Shown here: piece by piece, positions 29,346 to 39,689 of the stretch | Layout of the letters: each line of letters opens with the position of its first letter | Numbering within the stretch: position 1 is the stretch's first letter | DNA from: Priapulus caudatus | Lineage: Eukaryota > Priapulida > Priapulimorpha > Priapulimorphida > Priapulidae | Reading direction: 5' to 3' | Assembly: GCF_000485595.1 (NCBI RefSeq) | Contig: NW_014578070.1 | Location: 20,001 to 62,641 of the forward strand | Length of the DNA: 42,641 nt | Program-made: the position numbers and the translations under genes | Notes under the pieces: model-generated | What the model was told of the DNA's origin: nothing | Database searches by the model: none | Seen by the model: only the letters and a program-made list of their open reading frames with translations

Positions 29346-29903
29346 GCACGAGGCCTGATTGGATCGGCTGCTACGAAGCTCCTGATTGGCGGCTGCTACG
29401 AGCCTGATTGGTCGCGCGTGCTAGCGAGGCCCGTGTTTCCGGCTTGCAACGAGGCTCTAATTGGTCGCTCTAGAGCCCCTGATTGGTCGGCGGCCTACGA
29501 GGCCCCTGATTGGTCGGCTGCTACGAGGCCTGACTGGTCGCGTTGCTAGAGGCCGCGCTGATTACGTCAGCTGCATGATGCCTCCTGATTGTCGGTTGGT
29601 CTAGGGGCACCTGATTGGTCGGCTGTCTTTCCTACGCAGCCCCCTGCATTGGTACGGCCTGCCCCTAACGAGCCCCCTGACTTGACGTCAGCTGCCCAAC
29701 GAGCCCCTGATGGTCGGCCTGCTACTGAGCCCCTATTGGCGGCTGCCAACGAGCTACTGATTGCAGGTCGGTTTGCCCTAGGAGGTCCTGATTGGTCGAG
29801 CCTGCTATAAGCCCCTAATTGCGCTGCTACGATCCCCTATCGCTCAGCAGCCGTAGCAGCCCGACAATCAGTCGCAAGGCGTAGCAACCGACCATCAGGT
29901 GGC
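29345..29903 (+). repeat. 26-bp CCAAT-box minisatellite, second array
   Basis: About 18 forward units (best at 29480-29540), then a switch at about 29845-29860 to two reverse units, then the CA tract. It repeats the head-to-head design of 23600-25045 with a much shorter reverse half. Confidence 0.87.
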
Positions 29904-29906
29904 ATT

Positions 29907-29911
29907 GGGGG

Positions 29912-29966
<55 letters not shown>
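29907..29966. repeat. (CA)n microsatellite
   Basis: A G run (29908-29915) and then about 25 pure CA repeats. From 29970 to 30370 no gene is seen. Confidence 0.95.
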
Positions 29967-29969
<3 letters not shown>

Positions 29970-30370
29970 AAGAAAAACATATCACCTTATATAAACATCT
30001 TCACGAATGCGTTGCTTCATTATGAAATGAAACTAGTCGAGACATTCCTACCGCTCTTTCTTTCTTGAAAACCGGCCTAAGCACAACCAATCACTCACCA
30101 ACTTTCAATCTGGCAATGCTGTATATATATCATCTTATCTGCTTATATACTGCATTTCCTGCTAACAGACAGTAAGATGGCAAGGAAGCTAACACCAGCC
30201 AATTAACCAGTCTCGTCGCTGTAGTCCAGTCTGCTTTCAATGATTATCAAGGCATTTACAATAGTTAACAGCGCCATGTCTACTACCAATGCTTGCCACA
30301 CGAACCAGCTTACGTACACTTCGACATACACACATATATACTCACGCGCACAGGCACAGGCACTCCTAAA

Positions 30371-30418
30371 TGTCAAATGTCAAAGGTCAAATGTCAAATG
30401 CCATATGTCAAATGTCAT
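30371..30418. repeat. 7-bp repeat GTCAAAT
   Basis: Six or seven copies of TGTCAAA or close variants, just before the reverse core copy. Confidence 0.85.
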
Positions 30419-30424
30419 GGCTCC

Positions 30425-31575
30425 TTACCTCTTACCCCTACCCCTACCCTTACTGCTAACCCTGCCCCTGACCCTAGCTTAGCGGGCGACGGCCACTTTC
30501 CGTTGACCTCTTGTCCAACGCCATTTGATATAGATATAAAAGTATAATCTTACACATTAATGTGATCAATATGCCTCAACAGCGACTGGCAGGCATAAAT
30601 TTTCGATAGCTCACACACATACACCAAGACACAAACACAAATACACAAGCGCGCGTCCCCCCCCCCATAGAGAAAGCGCGCGAGCGAGAGAGAGATAGAC
30701 GCAGGCACGCGCATACATATACCAATATAATAGTCAAATATATTATGTCACAGACGAGAACCGGGTTTTTACGAATACGGCTGGACTCCTGCTAGCACTC
30801 CATCAGACTATTCCTATTTTACATACTTACACACATCGATATTCTCGGTGATGCTATAGATTTCACACCACGTGATATTTCACAAGCTTGAAAAACTTGC
30901 AAAATAACCGAGACTGTGTGCGAACTAACTTCATGCAAAATTACTTACCTAGGTTGAATGTACACATTGACTGAAAGTCTTCCCTGATTTGAAGTCCTCT
31001 CTGGCTGAATTTTCACCCTGGGCGTATGTCAAGCGTCACTGCATTTCTGGCTTTGTTACCTCCGCCAGGGGCTTGGCAGAGGTTATGTTTTCACCGGCGT
31101 GTGTTTGAGTGTTGGTTTGTGGGTTTGTGGGTTTGTGTACGCTCGCTGATTGGTTGATTGGCCCGCCACCGCCGCCGCCGCCGCGCCGGAACCGCCTGTA
31201 TCATACAGGTTTCAGGATACGTCAGAAATGGGCTAACTTAGAATTGATTACATTTTGGTGGTGATCCGGATCCAATTAATTAATAAAATTTCCAGGATAC
31301 GTCAGAAATGGGCTAACTTAGAATTGATTACATTTTGGTGGTGATCCGGATCCAATTAATTCATTAACTAATTAATTAATTAATAAAATTTTACATTGAG
31401 AGAATTCAGCTGCCTTGGCGAAGGTCCGTGCTCTCCGAGTGCTCTAGTTGTATATACCTCAACTCTAGTTTAACGCCTATGTGATGTTTGTCCATCCTGG
31501 TTGTATGTCAAGTCGTAGCACAGCGAGGGCCTCTTATCAAGCGATGAAATTGTAGCAGACGCTCAAACATCCTAC
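30425..31575 (-). repeat. Core of composite repeat, copy C (reverse), interrupted
   Basis: Reverse complement of copies A and B: AATAGCGCCTGG-like end, C run at 30657-30666, CGGCTGGACTCC, ACCGAGACTGTGTGCGAAC, GCATTTCTGGC, then after a 390-bp insertion TTGTCCATCCTGG and GCAGACGCTCAAAC. Its distal end has CCTACCCCTACCCTTACTGC, a telomere-like variant of the corresponding part of A and B. Confidence 0.85.
31058..31449. mobile_element. CCGCCAAGG-type interspersed repeat inserted in copy C
   Basis: Starts CCTCCGCCAGGGGC and ends CTTGGCGAAGGTCC...GAGTGCTCTAGTTG. Inside are GTTATGTTTTCACCGGCGTG and a 70-bp direct duplication (CAGGATACGTCAGAAATGGG; at about 31212 and 31292). Copies A and B give the uninterrupted site, and a TA flanks the insertion on both sides, so it transposed into TA. 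Relatives lie at 38936-39290 and 27233-27320. Likely a non-autonomous DNA transposon. Confidence 0.75.
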
Positions 31576-31595
31576 CCCCATACACGTCGGTCCAC

Positions 31596-31675
31596 ACCAA
31601 CACACACACACACACACACACACAACACACACACACACACCACACACCACACACACACACACACACAACAAACAA
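31596..31675. repeat. (CA)n microsatellite
   Basis: CA repeats with single-base slips, at the outer end of the reverse core copy, as GT arrays stand outside the forward copies. Confidence 0.95.
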
Positions 31676-31723
31676 ACACAAACCCCCTCCCCCCACCGCG
31701 CACGGACCCATCGACTTGTTAAT

Positions 31724-31725
31724 TC

Positions 31726-31797
<72 letters not shown>

Positions 31798-32045
31798 CTC
31801 TATCTATCTATCTATCTATCTATCCATCCATCCATCCATCCATCTATCCATCTATCCATCTATCCATCCATCCATCTATCCATCCATACATCCATCTATC
31901 CATTAATCCATCCATCAATCCATACGTCCATCCATTCATTTATTGATAATTCCATCCATCCATTCATTGATATTTTCATTCATCCATCCATCTATCAATC
32001 CTTCCATTTATTCTTCCATCTATCCATCCATCCATCCATCCAGCC
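31724..32045. repeat. (CTAT)n / (CCAT)n tetranucleotide array
   Basis: About 320 bp: pure CTAT to about 31820, then CCAT mixed with CTAT and ATTC. The Ser/Ile/Tyr-rich open frame here is a repeat by-product. Confidence 0.95.
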
Positions 32046-32729
32046 TTTATTGTTTAAACTGCTTCAACACGATCGTTAGAAGCATCTAAAAAATTATATT
32101 ATTATAACATATTCATTTATATTCTATGTCCACTTATGCTTAGTATGTGACAAAAGAAACAAGATGTTGTTAAAATTACACGTTAAACACCCACCTATTA
32201 GAGCACGTAGAGCACCCACGTATCAGAGAACCTAACGTATTAGTAGTTTCATAGAAACAATATCTAGCCCAACACATCACTTTAATATTATTGTTCTGTT
32301 ATTGGCAGCAGTGTTGATATTACATTGTACCGTACCTTTGTTATTTGTGCCTGTTTTAAAAATTAGTTTAGTAGAGAGAGCGCCACATGTTTTAATTTTG
32401 CCGTGTTTACTAGCGTGCCCTTTGTATGTAAAACCAGTATCTGTATTGCGCGTCACATAACGAACGGTACACACTACTGTCGGTGTCACCGCTTCTGTCG
32501 GTTGTCGAGCCTTGGCCTGTTAAAATGTAACTTATGTAATTCTAAAATTCTGCTGTTCTTCTAATTTATTTATAAACTATATGTTAAATTCATAGTGTTG
32601 ACGTAGGTGCAGAATAGGTGCACGTTTGATTTGTCAGCTGAATTACATTCAATTGCATCTTGCATATTCGCGCGGCTGTCTAAGAAAACCATGTATTACA
32701 TAGTGGACACATGTATTATGTAGTAATAA
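32046..32729. other. No gene seen
   Basis: AT-rich single-copy-looking sequence. A 70-codon minus-strand frame has no recognisable features. Confidence 0.4.
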
Positions 32730-33208
32730 TAGGCGCGTTCACACTGGCGAAAATTAGCGAGATGCAAATCCCGGTTTTTGCATCGCGATCAAAATACCGA
32801 GATTATTACAAGTGTGAACGCAATAATCTCACTAATAATCGCGATCAGCATCGCGCTCCAAATCGCACTTTTGACTGCGATTATTTGGAATTAGCGCGAT
32901 TATTTGCGTGTGTGAACGCTCGCGCAAATAATCCCGGTATTTTAGCGCGATTATTTGCGTGTGTGAACGCTCGCGCAAATAATCCCGGTATTTTCTATCC
33001 CATCATTCCAAGCGAGTGAGCAGTGAGCATGCGCAGTGAGCATGCGCAGTGAGCATGATTCCGGCAGTGAGCATGCGCAGTTCGATTAATAGAATTATCC
33101 CGCTCGGCGATTAGCGAGATATTTCCGCCTGTGTGAACAACGACACAATTATCTCGGTATTTCCATCGCGATTAGCATCGCGGTTTTTCATGTGTGTAAA
33201 CACGCCTA
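32730..33208. mobile_element. Non-autonomous TIR element, 479 bp, with internal duplication
   Basis: Starts TAGGCGCGTTCACAC and ends with the near reverse complement GTGTAAACACGCCTA. The interior is full of ATCGCGAT, AATAATC and TGTGTGAACG words in both orientations, a 51-bp direct duplication (from about 32892 and 32943), and three or four copies of GCAGTGAGCATGC (33018-33080). No transposase. Confidence 0.65.
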
Positions 33209-34830
33209 ATTGTATTCTTTGTTTATTTTCCTTTCTAGTATTTTACTTATTAAACTACTGCCACCGAGGCCTTCTGCTTTCCGTCTCTGCTTTGACGACA
33301 GTAAAATTATTTAGCAGACGTCTCCATCCCCTTCTTAAGATTTCGCTAGCATGTAGCAATATAACTTATAGAATCATATAATATGTGTGCGCGCACATGC
33401 CCGATATCTATCGATCGCAATAAAATCTATTTTGGTTATATTGTGCATGCAAAGTAATGCGCACGCACCCACGAGCAGGTGGTTCATATATGAAATATTT
33501 TTCTTTAATAGTTGCATACAATACAGCCATAGTTTTATCAGCTATCATATAGTACAGATAAAAAAAACTCCAGAGATTCAACACCGTTTTTTATAACTTA
33601 TATATCTTTATTTTACATAATCTGTCAACAAGCAGTTTCTGGTAAAACTGACGGTAAAATCATGGCTCCTATACATAGTTTAGAAACGGTATCTATAGTA
33701 CAGATGAAAACACCGATGCGTTTTACTCTGAAAATACCTACCAATAACGATTGTCCTTCTTCTTTATCTACTCGGTAACGTAGTCGGTTTACATCCCCGT
33801 ATTTTGATCTTTCAGAGAAATACTTACAATTAAATTCAAAACTCATGAATTAGCTTTTGAGGCCTTCTTAAAAATTTACAAAATATATTAATTCAACCTG
33901 CGTCAGGTAATCTAAACAATGAACTTCTTTTTTATTGTAAAGATATTGCCTGTGCGCGCGCATGCGTGTGTGAGCGAGGGTGCGTGTTCACGTGCACACA
34001 TGGGTTATCTGATAGTGCGCATGCGTACGCAGGTAGCGTACACCTGTTTCTGTACGCGGATGTAAACCAACCACCTCATTCCGTTCAGGCCCTAGATCGA
34101 TCGATCGTATTTTGGGCAGTTTAGTATGGCGGCTAAAATGGCCCTCAAATTCTTCGTTAAAGGCTAGGGAATGCAAAACTTCGCTAAAGACCTGGCTCAT
34201 AATTATCCTTAACTGATTATCATAACGGGTTTCCCTGATAGTCCGCGATACATTAGCTATGCATATTAAAGCCATATGGGTAAACTTTTTTCATTCAATT
34301 ATAACACTATCGATCTCGATAGCGGAGCGAAAAAAAAGATTTTAACAAGCAGGAGTGTTTACACCGTATATACTGTACATGGTACAAATATGTATATTCT
34401 GTACATGGATGACAGCCGCCCAAAATATAGAGCTATGCATCTCATTAAAAAAACAACGAAACGCATTTTAATTTGTATCGAGTTGGAGATATTTTCTAGT
34501 CTAGTGACAGGGCGAACGTTAGATTTATAAAAGCACTCGTACAGAACAATTAGGGACAACGATTTAGAATTTTTCAATTTGTTGGTGCCCGAAAATAAGA
34601 TAGGGCGACACATGACACTGCTTCCACTATGATAACTTTTTAAAATGATTAGCATAAAAACACTATCAAGTTGGACCTCAAATCGATTTCCACAAGCAAC
34701 CGCAGCCTCTGATTGCGAGGTTAGGCACCCGCACGAATAATCCATCAATCAGAAATCCTGGTTTTAAATTAATTCTCAATATATCCCAAACATAACATGG
34801 GAGTAACGAGTGGGTATGCTCCTTCTCGCC
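33209..34830. other. No supported gene
   Basis: Several frames of 70-130 codons exist on both strands, but none shows a family motif or paired splice sites. YMDD in a plus-strand frame at about 34405 is chance, with no other RT motif around it. Confidence 0.45.
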
Positions 34831-34832
34831 CC

Positions 34833-34851
34833 TACTCTCTCTCTCTCTTTT

Positions 34852-34889
<38 letters not shown>

Positions 34890-34937
34890 GCTCTCTCTCT
34901 CGCTCTTTCTCTCGCTCTCTCTCTCTCCCTCTCTCTT
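34833..34937. repeat. (CT)n microsatellite
   Basis: CT repeats with a T run and CG interruptions. The Arg/Glu frames on the minus strand are by-products. Confidence 0.95.
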
Positions 34938-35780
34938 TACAGCACACGTGACGTTGTAAGGCCAAAATACACTGCAGGATATACGACCAACCGTAACTTC
35001 AGCGACAAAGTCGCAGCGATTGGCCCAGCCAGACTGCATGCGTTGTATGGCAGTTAATGCGTCGTCTGGAATAGGTCATTGGAAGCAATAACTTTTACTT
35101 TTCTCGAGTGTCGCCAAACGTTGGTCAACGTCGCTGCAGTGCATCTTGAATTTTAATAGTGGCGCCCTCTTGTGAGTGCAGCGGCGTCACAGCGCCCGCC
35201 ATAAAACCTATAACCGACAACTGGCTGGATCGACTACGAACTTCACATGCGTTCATGTCCTCCAGGTTGTTTACACGGGCATCGCGAGACACGTCCGTTA
35301 CCATGGCAACGCGCAGCAGCCTCCCATTGTAAAAAAAAACATTTATGCTGTTAGCGCCGACAAAAGAACGTAAAAAGCTAGAGTGGGATTTTTTTACATC
35401 CTTTTCTTATTACCGACTTGATTGAAGACCAATCTGTCAGTTACTTAACCTATCTGTATGAGTGAGATAATTACACCAGCTATGGATATTGTTTCTAGGT
35501 CAACCAATCTTGGCGAATTTAGACGTGCTTTTAAACGTGCACGAAAAACTCGATTTTGCCGGCACTTCGTTTACAAGCATAATTTTTCGAACGTCCCAAT
35601 GCAACAGTGATTGTGCTAGAGCTTCCTACCAATTCCAGGTGGATAGGTCAATTACCGCTATAGAGTAATAGGACAGGTGCATGGGTAGCCGGGAATGATG
35701 GAGACTCTACAGAGACCATGGCAATGTTATCTCTTTCTTTCTTTCTCTCTGCTTCCATCCCTCTCTCTCTCTTTTTCCCT
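34938..35780. other. No gene seen
   Basis: No convincing open frame, RNA gene or repeat structure beyond short words. Confidence 0.35.
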
Positions 35781-35785
35781 CTACG

Positions 35786-35803
35786 TACACACACACGCAC
35801 ACG

Positions 35804-35882
<79 letters not shown>

Positions 35883-35887
35883 CACAC
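35786..35887. repeat. (CA)n microsatellite
   Basis: CA/CG start followed by about 35 pure CA repeats. Preceded by a CT-rich patch. Confidence 0.96.
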
Positions 35888-36271
35888 ATAATGATATATA
35901 TAGTATATATAACGGAGGTATAGTAGTAGCGAGTAGTTAGATAGTATAGATTATTATATAGTATTAATTAGAGTATATAGTATTACATGATGATGTCAGC
36001 CCCCGCCATCACTCGGCCCCGCTGTATCCCCCGTTCCACATTAATGTTGGGTAGGAGGAAATTGAGGTGCACGGAGAGTGACAGCATATATGCCGTACTC
36101 ACACATACACACGGCCACGATATACAGTCCGATAACAGTACGCACTCACGCTGCAACAAAAACTGCGTGCCCTATGCATCTGTGAGTGTGCGACGATGCC
36201 TCGCACAGCTTCCCACTCAAAGCATTGCCCCTTCTTCGCTGCCAGAATGAAAGAAGTTTGTGCGTCATAAG

Positions 36272-36284
36272 TCACGTGACGTCA
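36272..36284. promoter_or_regulatory. Fused E-box and CRE palindromes
   Basis: TCACGTGACGTCA joins CACGTG (36273-36278) with TGACGTCA (36277-36284). CACGTCA follows at about 36291 and CACGTG again at about 36455. The area is less AT-rich than its surroundings. It might be a promoter, but no gene start is recognised next to it. Otherwise 35888-36720 shows no gene. Confidence 0.3.
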
Positions 36285-36726
36285 CAATGACACGTCATCC
36301 CTGTACGATGTAAGTTTTGCGCACAACTCCAACACGGTAGCGCCAGCATAGTGCCCAGAACGACAGCGAAGTTTTTCGGTTGCGGCGTCACGCCTCTGCC
36401 CGTAGCGCCATCGTGTGGCACGACGACTTCATTCTTTCTCGCTGCTAGTGCTGTCACGTGACCGCTGACTGTGATGTGTCGTCACATTCGTTGCTTTCCG
36501 CAGGCCGCGTTGCTTGGGCATTGCCTCTGCTGCAGCACAGGCGTTACCTCGCCCACCACGTCCATGGGAGTCATGCAAGTATGCTCACACCGTAACAGCA
36601 AACATGTCCAACATATTCTAGCGTGGTTACACTGGACAAGAGCGGAGATGTCGATCGCGTTGGACCACCAGCTGCAACTAGAATCTCACTAATGACAGCT
36701 TTGGAAGGGCGGTATTAGTAGGTAGC

Positions 36727-36848
36727 ACTGCTGCTGCTGCTGCTGCTGCTAGTGGTGATGGTGGTGGTGGTGGTGGTGGTGGTGGTGGTGGTGGTGTTGC
36801 TGCTGCTGCTGTTGTTGCTGCTGCTGCTGTTGTTGCTGCTGTTGCTTT

Positions 36849-36909
<61 letters not shown>

Positions 36910-36910
36910 G
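36727..36910. repeat. Three adjoining trinucleotide arrays
   Basis: (CTG)n, then (GTG)n, then mixed CTG/TTG, then (CTA)n of about 20 units, continuing as degenerate CTG/CTA to about 37015. All three minus-strand frames give homopolymeric Ala, Ser, Val, Thr or Pro tracts, so no protein is called. Confidence 0.95.
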
Positions 36911-37119
36911 TTTCTTCTGGTGTAGCTACTGCCGCTATTGTTGCTACTGTTGTTACTGCTGCTGCTACTGCATCTGCTAATGCTGACACAACCACTGCTG
37001 CGGTTGTTGCTGCTACTGCCAGACGGTGACAATGATCATTGGTAGATTGTGATAGCAGAACCAGAGAATACGATCGTCAGCTGCTGCTTACTCGTCTGTA
37101 AAGCGCGGATTAGTCAGTA

Positions 37120-38165
37120 GGCTGGTCTAACCCCAGGGCTAGTGTCAAACCTATTCTTTCCCTCTTACAAGTCTCGTAGAAGGTCCACAAGACTAGTATT
37201 ATTCCTGGTATTTCCCTGGGGATAGTTTTGTGCCTACTACTCGACTAGGATACTCATGTCAGCACTCTTCCAAAAATAATGTTCGTACTTTACTAGGCCT
37301 AGCCTTACTCTCGGTTATTCCCCAGGGAAATATTTGTGTATGTACTTCACTTGAACTAGTCTCATTCCTGGACACTCATTCCTCAAAACTAGCCTCTTAC
37401 CTGTACTGCCCCAGGATTGCCTCTTGCCTGATAGCCTTGGATATACCCTCCCTCACGCCACACTTCCTGCAAGCCCTTGCCAAAAAATGGTCCCACACCT
37501 GAGCGTCTTCTAAGACCAACATCAAGCCGTAATCCTCTTTCTTAATTTCTCCTCATTCTTTGCCCGCAAATACTGGACATTGGTCTACGTCTAGACCCAA
37601 TACAAGGCTTCAATTTCGCATCAATGCACAGACTAGTCTCCCATTCGAAAAGATATACTTATGACCAGGGATCTTCTTCGCTACCACTCCTAATCCATAC
37701 CCTTCTCCAAGACTAAGCTTTTGTTTTCGCCCACCTCAATGATAGGCCCTAGCCGAGAACCTCAAGACTAATTGCTAGCCTGAACCATTCTATAAACTAG
37801 CCTCCAACCATCCAGACGAAATATTTTCTTGAACCATGATATAGGTTAGTCCCAACTCTTATGACTATCCTCTAGTCTTTGCCCGGACCCATGGATCACC
37901 GATGGCAAGGTCCATTGCCAAGACTAGACTCTAGCCTAAACCATTCTCTAGGCTGGTGTCTTCTTAGAGACAGTCCCATATGCTGGTCTCTCCCTCAAGA
38001 CAAGTCTCTAATCTGGTCACCCCTTGAGACAAGTTTCTAGTATGGTCCTTCCCACGAGACAAGTCTCTAGTATGGTCCCTCCCTCGAGACAAGTTTGTAG
38101 ACTGGTCCCTCTCTTGAGCCATGTCCATACGGTGGTCCCTCTCTTGAGACTAGCCCACGGTCAGT
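37120..38165. repeat. Degenerate about 30-bp minisatellite
   Basis: Clearest at 37970-38160: GAGACAAGTCTCTAGTATGG then TCCCTCCCTC, about six 30-bp units. Upstream, diverged copies (GACTAGTCTC, GACTAGCCTC words) extend back to about 37140. The plus-strand frame through it is repeat-derived. Confidence 0.7.
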
Positions 38166-38237
38166 ATAGTTCGTATATTCACAGCGCAGCCGGGTGCAGC
38201 GGTGCACACACTCACACGCACATACAGACAAACACTA

Positions 38238-38621
38238 TCACTGAAGCTTCTCTTGAGTCTTTTTTTTCCTCGACAACTTTAAACTGGAGTACTTTTTACT
38301 CGGGTCGCGCGATCGCAGCGACGCGCGCGACAGGAACGACCGCGCGCTGGATGCAAGCGACGGCGACGGAGGTGTTTGCGTGATGGCGCCACCATCACCC
38401 CCCGCGATGCTGAACCGAGTCTGTGTGGACGAGCCTGTGCCAGGTACAGAGTTCATGAAGCTGCTGGGCATTTCGATACGCTGATCGTCAATACGGCCCG
38501 ACTGCACTCGACTTATTAGATTCAAGAACTCTTCATCGAGCGGCTCGGGCGTGGTAGATGGCGCCACATCTGCCGCCGCTGCAGAAGGCAACATTGTCCG
38601 CTGGTCATCGATTCTTGTTTG
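38238..38621 (-). CDS. GPSM2: GPSM/LGN/Pins-family protein, last coding exon with GoLoco motifs
   Basis: GoLoco motifs bind GDP-bound Gi/o alpha subunits. In LGN/Pins they link G proteins to NuMA and the cortex for spindle orientation. Minus strand: acceptor TTCTACACCAG, then QTRIDDQRTMLP, which completes a GoLoco motif begun in the upstream exon, then a full motif EFLNLISRVQSGRIDDQR followed by IEMP. The Asp-Gln-Arg triad, whose Arg reaches into the G-alpha nucleotide pocket, is intact in both. A Ser/Arg/Lys-rich tail of about 80 residues ends at the TGA 38238-38240, longer than in vertebrate LGN. N-terminal TPR repeats are outside the window. AGS3 (GPSM1) versus LGN (GPSM2) cannot be separated here. 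Confidence 0.82.
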   Translation of the reverse strand, partial: QTRIDDQRTMLPSAAAADVAPSTTPEPLDEEFLNLISRVQSGRIDDQRIEMPSSFMNSVPGTGSSTQTRFSIAGGDGGAITQTPPSPSLASSARSFLSRASLRSRDPSKKYSSLKLSRKKKTQEKLQ

Positions 38622-39361
38622 CTGGTGTAGAAAATAGGAAAGGGTTGTCGTTACTCCAATTAATATTTATAATAATTAAACCAGTTCAACAATGTATTCC
38701 GTGTGGTTACCCAAGTACACGCTTGTTTCATTAAATTTTAAAATACGACTATAAATTTAAATCGCCACATTAAATCCTTAACTTTGGTTATACTGGATGT
38801 AAACTGCAACAGCAACTACAACAAAAAACAAAACAAAAAGAAATCATAATAATAAGCTTATTACCTTAACTACAACACACAAAGTGAGACCGCAAGTTTC
38901 AACGCTTAGAAAATAGTAGCTATTGCATTATTACCCCCGCCAAGGGGTTGGCAGGAGGTTATGTTTTCACCGGCGTGTGTTTGTTGGTTTGTGGGTTAAT
39001 TTGTGGGTTTGTGGGTTTGTTTGTGTACAGCCTAACTGTAAAAGTTATGGACGAATTGTCATAAAATTTTCAGGATAGGTCAGAAATGGACTAACTTAGA
39101 ATTGATAAGATTTTGGTGGTGATCCGGATCCAATTAATAACATTTTAGGATAAGTCAGAAATGGGGTAACTTAAAATTATTACATTTTGGTCGTCATCCG
39201 GATCCAATTAATTATTTAATTAATAAAAATTTCCACAGTGACAGAATTCAGCTGCCTTGGCGGAGGTCTGTGCTCTCCGAGTGCTCTAGTTATTGAATGT
39301 AAGTAGCTGCAAGTTTATGCATGAATACAGGCGCGGGTCCGTGCAAGCATGAATCACCCAC
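38622..39361 (-). other. GPSM-like intron, 740 bp
   Basis: Bounded by donor TGTCAG|GTGGGT and acceptor TTCTACACCAG|CAAAC, phase 0. It splits a GoLoco motif between FFEILMRCQ and QTRIDDQR. It contains the repeat at 38936-39290. Confidence 0.8.
38936..39290. mobile_element. CCGCCAAGG-type interspersed repeat in the GPSM-like intron
   Basis: CCCGCCAAGGGGTTGGCAGG at the left, GTTATGTTTTCACCGGCGTG, GTGATCCGGATCCAATTAAT, and CTTGGCGGAGGTCTGTGC...GAGTGCTCTAGTTA at the right. The near-palindromic CCGCCAAGG/CCTTGGCGG ends and the match to 31058-31449 identify it. No coding capacity. Confidence 0.78.
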
Positions 39362-39681
39362 CTGACATCTCATCAAAATCTCAAAGAATGGGTCGTCCGC
39401 TGCAACCTTTGACCCTTCATCGTCTGAAACGACAGTTGCGTCAGCATCAGCTACGGTCTTTGCGTCGGCGCCACCCACTAACTTCATTTCCTCACTCTTG
39501 GATGTGACTAGCGATGCTGCTACTGCGGCGGCAGCTGTAGCAGTGGTGGCGGGAGGCTTGTCAGGTTCCAAGGCAGCAACCGTAGGAATCGTCGGCAGCG
39601 CTGCTCGCTGGTCGTTCAGTCGGCTGCACTGGAAGCCAGCGATGAGGTCGAGGAAATCCTGCTGCTGCTCATCTGACTCAC
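39362..39681 (-). CDS. GPSM2: GPSM/LGN/Pins-family protein, GoLoco exon
   Basis: Minus strand, acceptor GTTTACAG at 39682-39683. It encodes an acidic lead-in, a full GoLoco motif DFLDLIAGFQCSRLNDQR then AALP (Asn replaces the usual Asp before Gln-Arg, the Arg is kept), an Ala/Thr-rich linker, and the first half of the next motif, DPFFEILMRCQ, cut at the donor. Joined with 38238-38621 this gives three GoLoco motifs, so with the usual three or four at least most of the C-terminal G-alpha-binding region is present. The frame is intact throughout, unlike the KIFBP exon. Confidence 0.83.
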
Positions 39682-39689
39682 CTGTAAAC

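Noticed and set aside
33625-34275. Minus-strand frames of 73 and 95 codons, the first with an ATG followed by GTAAGT
   Set aside because: The donor-like site is isolated, the peptides match nothing I know, and no second exon is visible.
34276-34530. YMDD in an 84-codon plus-strand frame, suggestive of reverse transcriptase
   Set aside because: No other RT motif precedes or follows it and the frame is short. Chance match.
36678-37032. Minus-strand poly-Ala/Val/Pro and poly-Ser/Thr proteins
   Set aside because: They follow directly from trinucleotide arrays, and two frames are open across the same repeat.
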